This document shows positions 1-11,900 of a stretch of DNA of 64,000 bases, piece after piece. This stretch comes from Thamnaconus septentrionalis (Eukaryota; Chordata; Actinopteri; Tetraodontiformes; Monacanthidae), in contig CM020506.1 of NCBI GenBank assembly GCA_009823395.1, forward strand, positions 1,353,501 to 1,417,500, given 5' to 3'. The notes beneath the pieces were generated by a model. That model did no database searches and had not been told where the DNA came from. It saw nothing but the letters and a program-made list of their open reading frames with translations. Every line of letters starts with the position of its first letter. Within the stretch, counting starts at the first letter, position 1. The translations under genes and the position numbers were made by a program.

Positions 1-3000
1 ACGTGGAACAAGAAAACTCCTTTAGTTGGAGTTTGACCTTTTGATCGCATTGAAAAGAAGTCGACAAACGTTACGTCGCAGTCTATTATTAGGCGGGCCT
101 CTTTTATTAAAGTCTGATCTCGTAACCTTTAACTTTGTTTACGTTGTCATTTTGACTGGTATACATTTTTATGTAAACTGGCTTGGTTGGATAATCTGTT
201 ATAGATTAAAATAGCAGTTATATGGTAGGCAATTAAGCTTTTTGTTTGTCAAAGAGCAGATTGCCTACAGCTAGAATATACTATCCACAGAGCAACATTT
301 TGCAATTTCGGTATGGGTGTTTGCTTCATAGGCTTGCTGAAGAGACACCTGTGTTCCTAAATTGTAAATATTGATTGTAATCTGCCCTCGCCCCAGACAC
401 CGACGCCATGCACGGCCACCGATGTGTATTTGAGATGTTTAATTAAAAATGGATTGAAACGCACCGGGTAATCTTCCCAGCTAACCACTGAAAAATAAAT
501 CTGAAGTATTGACTGAGAATGTGTTTGCCCTCAAAGTAATTATTGCAGATTCTGTCTGATAGGTGCTGTCGCGACAAGGCATAGAACTAAAAGACACAGT
601 TTTCAAACCTCCCTGAAGTTTAAAGGCAAACCAGAAATCTGTCTGATCAAACATCTGACTCCACTCTTTAGCTTTAGCTGTCGCACCTGTAGCTCATAGC
701 AACACAACTTCATTTAATACTTAAAGAGTTTCATTGTTTTCCTTTTCAAGACACATCTGATCATCTAAAATCATCCTTATGGAAATAACATACAGGCATC
801 TTGTAAGAAACAAAACAAAACAAAACTGAGTTTGTTAGAATTAAAACAAGCTTTTTTTTCACCACCTAAGTCGACTCAGGCCAAACCCTTGTCTTGCAAG
901 TACAAGCGCGTGATATTTTGAGCTGTGGAAGCGTGAGAAAATGGGACGGACATTTGATAGGTCACATGCCACATAAAAGTTGACGTCCCATTTTGACATT
1001 TTGATACGTGCGTATATCATTTTTGATGAGCTTATACAGTTTTAAAGCGCTGTGAAATCAAATTCTGGTGTACAGTCATTTTACCGACATTGCAGCGCAT
1101 TCCCATCGGCTGAAGGGTTCATTTTACAACTGAATGGTTTCATAAGAGTGTCATGTACGATGCATCACATCTTCAATACACAGCATCAATGCTCTATTTA
1201 TACTTTAACTGTGCAACTGAGTTAGAGAGCACATATAGTTGCTCTTAAAATCTAATTGCAGGATGTTCAAATTTCTGAGCTCCACAAACATTTGAAGCCT
1301 TTGAGCTGTTTTCTCCTGGGTTTCATGTCACATGCGGCCAGCTGCTTGTGTGACCCGCGCTGAAACACAGCACTGCAGAGTGTACTGAGGCCGACTGGGA
1401 GCATCATAAAAATGATTAAAAGCGAGCCACTACTACAGGCATGTATGGAGAACGCGTTGCTATGTATGGTGCCGAGGCCGATCATGTGAAAGAGCTGTGA
1501 GTGTCAGGTCTGCTCAGCGCGGGTTATTACCGAGCTCTCTCTTTCCACTTTAGGTAGGAATAGATTTAAGGGTGTGCAATGTATCTTTTGCCCTGCTGAG
1601 CAGTAAAAACTTGAGAGAGTGAGCAGGTGGAAGTCATTTCTGATATTGTACATTTTTTCCTTTGGGCATTGGTTACTAATTCAATTAAATTAATTAATTT
1701 TCCTTTGGGAACACTTCTGTCTTTGGTATCGCATTGAATGATTGAAGACGTGACGAATACAAATTTTGAATTTGATTGAACATTTAAAATGACAAACTAA
1801 GCCGAGGCTGCGTAAACACACCCATTGATTATGGACAGTAATTACGGCACACAAAGTAACCACAAGTATTAAGTGATGAATATAAATATAAAGTACGATA
1901 AAAACAGAGCTACTTGCTGTCAGGAATTTTATTTACACTTCCATTGATTCTAGAAGCCCACCTATTTGCATTTCTTAAATGCAAGAAATGACTCCCGAGA
2001 CACTATATTTTCATTTTCACAAAACCCTTTTAAAAGCTTACAATAAGTACGTAAAGTTGAAGAAAAATAAATAAATAATTGGCTACCCAATGAGAGCAGA
2101 AAACAAAATAACGTCTTGTTTCGGCCCTTTTCACAGATTTCTACTTTGTTGGACTAGATTCTAAAGGGTGAAGCATTTTTAAGGATTAGCACAGTATTAA
2201 AGATTATAGTCAACTATAAATACTTAATACATCTTTGTCTGAGAGTGTTGCCTTATGTCAGATGAATGATAAACTCACCTCACTAACTCCTGTGATCCTC
2301 TAGAGTGCTGCTGCTTGCAAGTCTGATATTTGAGTGTTGCTTCCTTGGTCCGTGGAGCTATTAAATCCTTTCTGGAATGCCAATGACTCTGCGAAGAGCA
2401 ACTCACGTTGTCAGGGCTGGTGCCTGGCTGCCAAGAAAGGGGATTGCATATTTGTTTTTGGTGTGAATCACATCCTCCAGTAAAAGGTGGGAGGGGAGAA
2501 TGCCAAGGCTGGCTCCAAGCCTCTACGATGGGATGACCATGAGGGTGACTGTGAGCCTTTCTTAGGGGTGGTCTCACTGGTATGCATTTTCTGTCTGAGA
2601 GATGTCTGCCATCAGACTGGCAGCGTATGTTTTTTTTGAAATAATGGTTCCTCCAGATGGCGGCCTGATCACGCCATGTGATCTTGTATCGCTTTCACTT
2701 GGACCTCAGAAATGGGAATGTGAGAAACAGGTGTACTTATTTCTAAAATTGATATATTTGCTGGTTATGCCACTCAAGTGGAGAGGATAAAAAAAAGAGA
2801 AAACATTGGCAGTCAAAGTGTTGACAGTCAAGCCTGCTAGTGTTGACAGTGGTGTGAAATTATGGTTACAGAATATATTAATGTTTGGATGTACTAATGA
2901 CTATTGACACAAACTAAAAATACAAGGTGTTTATCAGGTGTGGCGTGTTTGAAAATAACAGCTCAGTGCTCAGAATCTCATAAATCTCCTGTTGTGTCGG

Positions 3001-5193
3001 AGGCTTGTCCAATAAACTTCCATAAATTCGAGGCATCCTGCTTTTAAAATCGTGTTTGTTGGACGTTTAGTCCTCAGTCATTGTGTCCTGTCTGTCTAGG
3101 AAAACAAACCAGCACAGGTGACCATCCGTCAAAACAACAGCCAAGTGCTAAATAATGTTTGTGAAGAGACAGGAGGTGATGTAACCCCTGGTTGCAGAGG
3201 AAATCCACCCACTCAGGACGAGATGCAGTTCTTGTTGTCACTTCAGGTAAAAGTCTCTTACATAATGAAGGACACGGCAGACGACCGGCAGACAAGCATT
3301 TGCATTTTATGGTGTATCATCCACAAAGATGGGAGATTCCTCTGAAAGCAATTTAAATGTAAATTTGTGTCAGTTGGATTTGTACCTTGAGGTATTTTAT
3401 GAAATTAAAAAAGACAGAAAAAAATCAGCGGTTTGTTATGTGCAAGTGTTGAAGTATATCCTGTTACAAGCCTCTTAATGTTCACTGAAGTGGTTCACTG
3501 ACGTAGTCCAGGAAGAATGGCATGCCCGGTTGGCTTGGTTTTGGGGTCACGGAGGTGTGGTTGCCTGCCTGGTACCATTGTGCAAAAGTTTTCTGCAGTT
3601 ATGAAGTCACATGGACAAGTGTGCTAGCTAAAGCTACTGATAGCCGGGTAAACAGTGTTGGTGTTCCATACTGTTTTTACGGCAATGTCTTACTGTAAAA
3701 TGTGGTGTGTTCCAGGCATGCGACCAAAGAAACTCTCGGCCAAGAGTCACTGGTTTGGGTTGTATGGCCCAGCACACGGGAACATACGTAATGCTCTGCC
3801 TTTTTATCTTTGATCGATCTATTACTTCGAAGTGAGCTGAAGGTGTGTGTGGGCTGGATCATCGCCTCTAAACTTTACTCTTAACATTTAGTGTTCTGGT
3901 TTTAGTGCACTGTAATTGAATTAATAACTAGAATTACTTTTTTCCTGACTCATTTATTTGTGTGACGATTCAAAACTTTGAATGTCTGGGCCCACTTGCA
4001 TAGACAATCAGTTAAACGTTTATTATTTTGGTTTGTTTGTAACTTGGTGTATAATGGACTCGGCCAATACAGTGACTGCATCCAAATCAGATAAATGATC
4101 TGTTGAGGTGATTGAGGACATTCTATAAGAGAGGACAGGATGTGAGTGGTCATTCTAATCACTCATGGGGCGGAGGCACTACAGTGGGAACTTAAAACCA
4201 CGGCCTACTTATTGTGATCTCAGAAATAATACAGCTATGTTCGGTTTAGGCACGACTGAATGTGTGTATTTCGAGCAGCGTAATAAAATGGATGTGTGTC
4301 TTGTGGACCTGTAACTGTTCCCAGTCACGGGAGGCTGATGTGAGAGGCTTGATGTTTCCAATGGCATTTACCGCACAAGGTTACCAAAGTCAAATGCTTG
4401 GAATTCCGCACCGTGAAACAATGACAAAACAACTTGACATTAAACTCACACGGTGCAACCTCAACACATGTATTTTCATCTCCGTGAGCAGCTCTTGGTT
4501 TTTTAAAAACCCTGTATCAAGAGAGGTGATATAATTAATACTATTTATAGCTATTATCTGCAAAACTGAACACATTTTTTGTTAAGACTAAAGAATAAAA
4601 AAGTAGGTTAATTTTGTGAAATTAAAAAATAACATTTTTTGTGCAATATTGCAGATAAAAAGAATAATTTCTTTAACAAAGTTCACATTTCTTAACAAAA
4701 ATCAACAGTAATTGCAATGGATTGGATGCAGTTGGTCGTCTCAACGGCAAAGTCAACCCGGGTTTAGAGGTCACCATGTGGCTTCTGATAACATTGGTGC
4801 GCCTCACAACTTCACGACGTTGCACGTTGTCATGCATACATGAGTTTGCCTTATTTACGACGCTCCACAATATCCTCCCAATGCATGTAACACATGCTCA
4901 CAGGGGAGGAGAAATCTGATACCGTGTGGCAGTTGTCGAGGCGGAAGTGACAATATGGAAAAGCAAAATAGGTGCGTCACTGTATACCAGAAACACGTTG
5001 TCACTACTACGCTATGTGGAGTGCTGCTGTAGCTACCCAGACGCTTCCTATTTAAAACAGTGTAGCATGTGACACTGGGACATTAAATATCCTGATGTAT
5101 GTGGGTGAGAAAATCACTCCAGAGAATTAATTTCATGTTTAGATCTCGTCCATCTTTATTTACTATACTACTTTATGGTCATTCTGTGAATGT

Positions 5194-5195
<2 letters not shown>

Positions 5196-5232
<37 letters not shown>
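5196..5232. repeat. (AC)n microsatellite
   Basis: About 18 uninterrupted AC units. Confidence 0.95.
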
Positions 5233-5234
<2 letters not shown>

Positions 5235-5259
5235 GCTCTGGGGGCCCAGTTGGTTCCTT

Positions 5260-5351
5260 TTTCTCTGATTGTACAAAGTGCTTTGAGACGTCTTTGGATG
5301 TGATTTAGCGCTACACAAATAAAAGTTGATTGATTGATTGATTGATTGATT
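5260..5351 (+). mobile_element. Retroposon 3' tail ending in (TTGA)n
   Basis: Reads TGTACAAAGTGCTTTGAGAC, TTAGCGCTACACAAATAAAA, then repeated TTGATTGAT. This is the 3' tail typical of fish LINE/SINE copies. Only the tail is recognisable; family not determined. Confidence 0.6.
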
Positions 5352-5821
5352 CAATAGTTTGCTGTACTGTATATTTATAAGCCAGCTTTGGGTGAAGGGC
5401 CCATAAACGGTGTGTATTTGGAGTTAGAGAGATGCAATGCCCACTTGTCAGTGTTCAACATTTAAGGTTTATTTACATTCTGCTAAGAGTATTCAAAATT
5501 CAAATACTAAAGCATGCTAAGTTCAAGACAAGATGTTCCAGTTACTCAGAAATCGGCAAACAGGAAACTATCTATAAGCACCACGTCAAGACTTACTTGC
5601 TTGGTTGCAGAATTAACATTTAATGAACAATAAATCTTGTCAAGTGCTCTTGAAAACGAATTAAATAAGTACAATCGACAGAAGGAAAACATCTGTCACT
5701 ACTTGCTTCTAAACACCTAATATTTATGTAACATCCAATATTTATCTAATATAATATGTTTAATATCTAATATTTTAACTATTACCACAAGGAACTTCTT
5801 TTTTTTAATCACTTTTTATAG

Positions 5822-5827
5822 TTTATT
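5822..5827 (-). terminator. Candidate polyadenylation signal of paralogue A
   Basis: AATAAA on the minus strand about 115 nt past the stop codon. It is the first canonical signal in the 3' UTR, and the flanking sequence is AT-rich. Confidence 0.6.
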
Positions 5828-5939
5828 AGACACATTAGTAGAATTCTCTGCTAAAATGCACCAATCAAAGCAGATCATTGATTGCAAATCTGTCAGATTT
5901 CACTTCTGGTCAGGGGTCCAGTCCAGACCTGGCATCATT

Positions 5940-5944
5940 CTAAT
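5940..5944 (-). CDS. igfn1: Paralogue A exon 23 (terminal exon: one split codon plus stop)
   Basis: After acceptor CTCTCTAG the exon supplies AT, completing a split Asp codon (G|AT), and then the stop TAG at 5940-5942. Paralogue B ends the same way (G|AA TAA), which supports a real terminal exon rather than read-through into the intron. Confidence 0.85.
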
Positions 5945-8900
5945 CTAGAGAGTGGAGAGAGAAACGGGAAGGATTAAACATTGAACAGTGGGATGGATGT
6001 TAATGGTGAAGATTTAGCAATGTTGTTGTACCTTTAACAACAAGCTTAGTTGAACACTCCACCCTTCCCAGAGGACTTTCTGCGACGACAGTGTAATTCC
6101 CGTTGTCCTTTGGCCCGACTTTGAGGATCATCATCGAGCACACCCCGCATGTGTTAGTAATGTAATAGTTAGTGTTGGTGTTAAGGCTGATGTTATTTCT
6201 GTACCAGGTGACATGTGGTCTGGGGTTTCCTGTCACCGCACAACTCATGTAGCACTCGTAGCTCTCTGGACTGTTGTGCATTTTCAGCGGGACGGAGAAA
6301 GACGGCGGCGTCTCGAAGCAGCAATCCTTGGAAGCGGGAAGGGTCAGAGAAAATGTTTCTGAAAGGATGAAGAAATACATGAGGGCTGAAATGGAAAGAG
6401 ATCCCGTCCCTTTTAATCAATGTATTCCCTTTAGTAGTCTGCTAATTGATTTAGTCATCATCCTGTATTCTGCATGGTCGGGTATGTAGCATACAGATGC
6501 GCTGCCTTTGATAGTGCATACATACCATATGCAAACAAAGACGTTATTAGCACTTCTAGTTTTCTTTTCTTTTTACACTTGCCTTTTTTAACCTTGACTT
6601 CCCACTTGGGCGATTCAGATGGTTCGGAAAGGCCCATGTCGTTCCTGGCGTAGACTCGGAAGTGATACTGCCTTCCCGGCATGATGTTAATTGCAGTGTA
6701 CTTGTTATTGAACAGTCGGTCAGCCAGAGTTTGCCAGGTTCTCTTGACAGAATCCCGCTTGGTGATCATGTAGTGCAGCCTGTCGTCTTTCTTCTCATCT
6801 GGTGATGGTGTCCAGGACACTGTCACTGTTCCTGGCACGTTCTCCTCCAGCTCCACTGGGCCTGGAGGCTTTGGGTCATCTACACAAAAAGAAAAAAAAA
6901 AACAGTTATCCCAAAATGTTTATGTATCCATTTTTATGATGGGCCAAAATATTATATTTGTCAAACAACTGATAGCATACTTTTTATTTTGAGTCACCTC
7001 TGACTTTTTTTCTTTGCATCTTAAGAAATTTGACATCCTTTCAATAACAAATTAGTACGCATGTTCATGATATCTTTGGTACCTGTGACTCTTATCTCGA
7101 TGCTAGAGGAGTCCTGACCGACAAGGTTCTTGACCAGGATGGTGTAGATGCCGGTGTCGTAGCGCTCTGTTGCGGGGATCGTCATCTGCGACGATGTTTC
7201 TGTGTTGTCCACACCCACGTGTTTGGGTACAGGATGGCCATCTTTCAGCCATTTAATAGTTGGAATTGGACAAGCCTGTCAGCAACGGACAATATAGTTC
7301 TTTATTTAGCCAAAGCACATATATAAAAGACAGAGTCTTCTATTATTGTAAATATTATTATTGTAGTGAACCTGAAAGTTAAAGTTGATGCGGGCAGAGT
7401 TTCCGGCTTGTAACACCATAAAGTTTTTCATTTTTCTGTCCGTAAAGTGTGGTTTCACTGCAAAAATATAGGAGTGGGTTTAGTCACTGTTGGCAGTTTT
7501 AATCAAGGGCCAATCAAATCCTCAAAACTCTGGAGAACTTACCTGGAGGAGGCATGGCAATGATGTAGTTATCCAACTCTTGAGGCTCACCATCTCCGCC
7601 CTCATTGGTGGCTAAAACTCGTACCCAGTACATGGCCATGGACTTCAGACCCATGATAGTATAGGAGTTCATAATAATAGCGCTGGAGTTGCAACGACCC
7701 CATTCGGGATCTTCATTTGGTCGGAGTTCCACAAAGTATCCCTTAGCCTCATCCTGAACCCCCTCTTCCTCTGTGGGCTTCGTCCAGCCCAGCGACAAAG
7801 TACTGTAGGTGGAGTCTGTCACTTTCAGATCGATCACTTTTCCTGGGGGCTCTGGGAATGTACACATGCCGGCATAGTGTGATATGATCAACAGAAGCAG
7901 TCGAAACCAGAGCTTCATTTTGCCTTTACTCACTCTTTGGGTCTCTTGCAAAGACAAACTCAGAAGGTGGACTTGGCTCTCCAGAGCCGGAAATGTTGAT
8001 CGCTGACACACGGAACTCGTATTCAATGCCTTCAACAACATCTTTCACAGCGTACTGTTTCTCTGTTGGCATATTTGTACAAAGGTAAGACTCAACAGGA
8101 CACATTGAAATAACAGCTTAGAACATAAACAGATACTAAGGCTCTCACATTTTGGCTGGCACTATGTTGGATTTGGACATGCCTGTCAGGCGATGGACAA
8201 CATAATCTTAAGAAACTACTTGAAATTATTTTGGACAAGATGAACTTTTTAAAACCTCATATTTTCACATATGATATTAATAAACACATTTCTCAGAAAA
8301 ATAAGAAACTTATTAAATGCCTCGAACAATAAATGAAACCATCATCCAGGGTTGGTTGACAATTGATGCCTTAAATACTGAACATTTGGCACTTGGCTAC
8401 TGAATACTTAGTAATCCTAGGAAATGATGTGGACAGCAAAATTGTTCAGTACATTTGTGAATATGTAAAAGAATAAGCCAATGCAGTAATTATCGTGACA
8501 GTGTTAAAAGATATATTGTCAGGCCAAAGTCTAATTGTCTTACCTTTGATAGGTTCATCAAGTGGGTGAACAAAGCTCCAGAGATTACTGCCATTTTTGC
8601 GTTTTTCTACGTTGTAGCCCAAAATATTGGTACCTCCCGTGTTAGTGGGTGCTGTCCATGCCAGATTAATGCAGTCTTTGAAAGCGCTAACAATTTTTGG
8701 CACTGAAGGTGGCCCAGGGAATGCTGGAAAGGTAACCAAGATAGAAAATGAGACACTTCACCATGACTCTTTCGTGCCTATAATAGTGAAAATGCTCACC
8801 CTTTGTCCCTGCCTGGATGTCATCAGTCTCCATCATGTCGCTGACATCATAATCAGTTTCTGCTCTGATGTGGTAGCAGTATTTACGGCCGTGATCCACA

Positions 8901-11900
8901 TCGGCATCCCTGTATTTGGGCTCTGGGCCGATCTTTCCAAGTTTCTTCCAGCTGTTTCTGCCAATTTGCTGCCGTTCCAAGATGTAATTAGTGATGGGAC
9001 AGCCTCCATTGTCCTTGGGAACCCTCCATTTGAAGTCAATGCAGGTTGAGGAACTTTCAATAATGTCCACTGGGCCCAGGGGTGGCGTGGGTTTATCTGG
9101 AATAAGACAAAAAATGAAAAAAAGAAAGCCATGTTTGTCTGATATGCTGCTGTTATTGATGTAGAAATTACACATACGCACGCATGGCACTAAAGCTGAC
9201 ATGGTGGTGCAGTGATTAGCAATGTCACTTCACGGCACACCCCAGGGCTGGGGCCTTTCTGTGTGCAATTTGCATGTTCTCCCCCGCCACCCGGAGTGCT
9301 GGAGAAGCGGTAATAGAAAATGGATGGTAAAATTACACTTACCTAAGACCACGAGGTGAGTAATTGCTTCAGTTGTTCCACATTCATTCTTAATTTTGAT
9401 CTTAATTTCTCCAGAGCATTTGCGTTTGCACTTGGTCAGCACAAGCCGGGTGTGCTCAGAAGATTTCTCGATCTTGATGTTGGTGTCCTCCAGCAGTTCT
9501 TCGCCCTCGTGGTACCACTGCACCTTCATGGGTTCCCGGCCAATGAACGTCATCTTGAACACTGCGTCTTTTCCACTTTTAATCTCAATTGGTTTCTTAA
9601 ATTCTTCCACGTCATCAGCATTCAGTCTTGGAGGATCTAGTGAAAGTGAATTATAGAAGTTTCATGCAAAAGAACAAGGCACTACATGGTATCCTTTTTT
9701 AAATTCTGAGTATACTACCTTCAACTTTAAGCACAGCTTCTGTTTTACGTCCGTCAGCTTCACAGCGGTACTTCCCAGCATCTTCCTCTTTGCAGTTTTT
9801 GATAATTAGCTTGCGATAAGTTTGATCTTTCACAATACAGATATCGTCTGTGGCCGTGATCTGAAAGCACACAAAAGTTTACCAAAGCATCAGTATTTTA
9901 AAAGGTGAAGTCTCCACTAGTTTGACTTTTGTCCTCCTGACCTCTTTCCCTTCCTTGTACCAGACTCCATCACACTCCTCGTTACTCAGCCTGCAGACCA
10001 GTTCTGCATCCGTACCAATGATGGCTGTTACATCGGACAGTCCGCTGGTGAAGTACACTCCGACTTCTAGACGGAATAATGGAAAAACTTTTAACAGGAA
10101 AGAGTCATCATAAACACATAAGAGTCCAGTGAAAACAATGTTATGCTACACCTTACCAACAACTGTTTCAGGGACAAGTGGACCTTTTCTCACTCTCTTT
10201 TTTTTCCCTTTAACTGGCGCCTCCTCTTCACCTTCAGGAGCCTCTGCTTCATTTGCGGCACTCTTTCCTTTTTTGGGCGCTTTATCTTTTCCTTCACCCT
10301 CTTCTGTTCCTGTGCTCCCATCATCATCTTCATCAGTGGCCTCACTCTCTTCCTCATCAGTGTCCTCTTCCTCATCTATGCCTTTCTCTTCAACAACTTT
10401 GCCCTCCCCTTCCTTAGCCTTTTTCTTTGCCTTCTTCGCCTTCTCACCTGACTTTTCCTTTGATTTTGCATCTGCCTTTGCTTTAGCCTTGGCTTTTGCC
10501 TTGGCCTCAGCATTAGCCTTGGCTCTGGCTTCTGCCTCTGCTCTTGCTTTAGCCTCGGCTTCTGCTTTCTCAGCTGCGGCAATGGCTGCAGCTGCAGCTG
10601 CTGCTTCTTGCTCTGCTCTCACCTTTGCAACTAGCTCATCTTTTTCTTTCTGAAGCTTGAGCTGTTGTTCCTGAGCTAACCTCAGAAGTTCTGGATTTCC
10701 GCCGCCAGCCCTGGTTGTTTTGCGAGCCTTCTTTTTACCCCGGGTTTCAGGATTAGTGTCAACTGTTGGAAAATATATGAGAAAAAAGTTTTAGAGCCTC
10801 ACTGGTTTGCATTTTACATTTTTCTAGTTCCTTTCTGTGCTTGAAAAGATACAATTTGAAAAATGCAATTTTCACCTTCCACAACAAGCCAGGCGTTGCA
10901 GGAAGCCATCCCAGCCACGGCTGCGTAAATTCCTTTGTCAAGTGGCATGCAGTCTTTCACCACCAATGTATGCATCAGCATGTCCTCTGACACAAGGATG
11001 TCAAACTTCTCCCCTTGCTCCAGGGGGATATTTTTCCCTTTCCAAGTAATCTTTTTCAGGGGTTGGGAGAGAAGACACTCGAACACAGCATCTTCTCTTT
11101 CCTCTGCTTTCACATCCTCAATCTTGACTAAAAAGTCAATATTTGGAACTGGATACAAAAAACAAAATAACAACATCAACAAAATCATGTTGCTTGAATG
11201 ACAATGTAATTTGCTTTCAACCCCAAAGTATGTTCAAGTACGTATAACAACAAAGAGTCAACATATGATCCTACGTTTAAAGTCAGTTGAAAAGATCTTG
11301 ACTCCATCAACCTCAACTTGATATAAGCCTGCATCTTCTGGGTCAACGCCATTGATGCTGAAAACAAACTTTTTTCCTATTTGTTTCAGTCCATGTTTGA
11401 CCTCAGCGTCAGCATCAAATGGAATCATGACTCCATCCTATGAAGACATGACATCACAAATGCAGGCCATTATATGTTGCCATTTTATGTTGTCAGACAA
11501 CGTTTTCTGGCTTCAACTTTTGATTCCACTCTCTAAAAAACATTGAGTAGGTACATCAAAAGGGTAGATCTCACCTTGTACAGGAAGATTTTGCTAGAGG
11601 GGTCTTTCAGTGACATTTCCATTTCAAACTCTGCACCACCATCATCTCTCATTTCAATGGGTTTCAGGTTGCATAATCGTTCAACAACCTGTTTGTAATT
11701 AGACAAGTATAAATAGAAACGTGTTTTCATTCATTTTTACGGTTCAGTCTTGCTCTTCTGAAAAGAAGATGCAACCCACTCTTTCTTGCTCGTTTTCTCT
11801 TTCTATCTTCTTCTCCTTTAGTTTCTTCAGCATCCCACGGAAATCGGTGACACCGTGCTGAGCACAAATGCTCTCATAGTCTTTCTTGTCGGCACTCATT

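Larger units (their letters stand above)
1..5821. other. Intergenic region downstream of paralogue A
   Basis: AT-rich, no coding exon supported. Contains the (AC)n tract and the retroposon tail listed separately. The open frames in it are short, lack splice partners and show no protein family resemblance. Confidence 0.6.

Noticed and set aside
8627..9049. 140-residue plus-strand open frame
   Set aside because: It overlaps two Fn3-coding exons on the minus strand that are in phase with the rest of the gene and conserved in B; the plus frame has no family resemblance.
10129..10653. Plus-strand open frame rich in Ser/Ala/Phe
   Set aside because: It is the reverse of the Ala/Lys/Glu linker exon of paralogue A; low complexity on one strand makes a long frame on the other.
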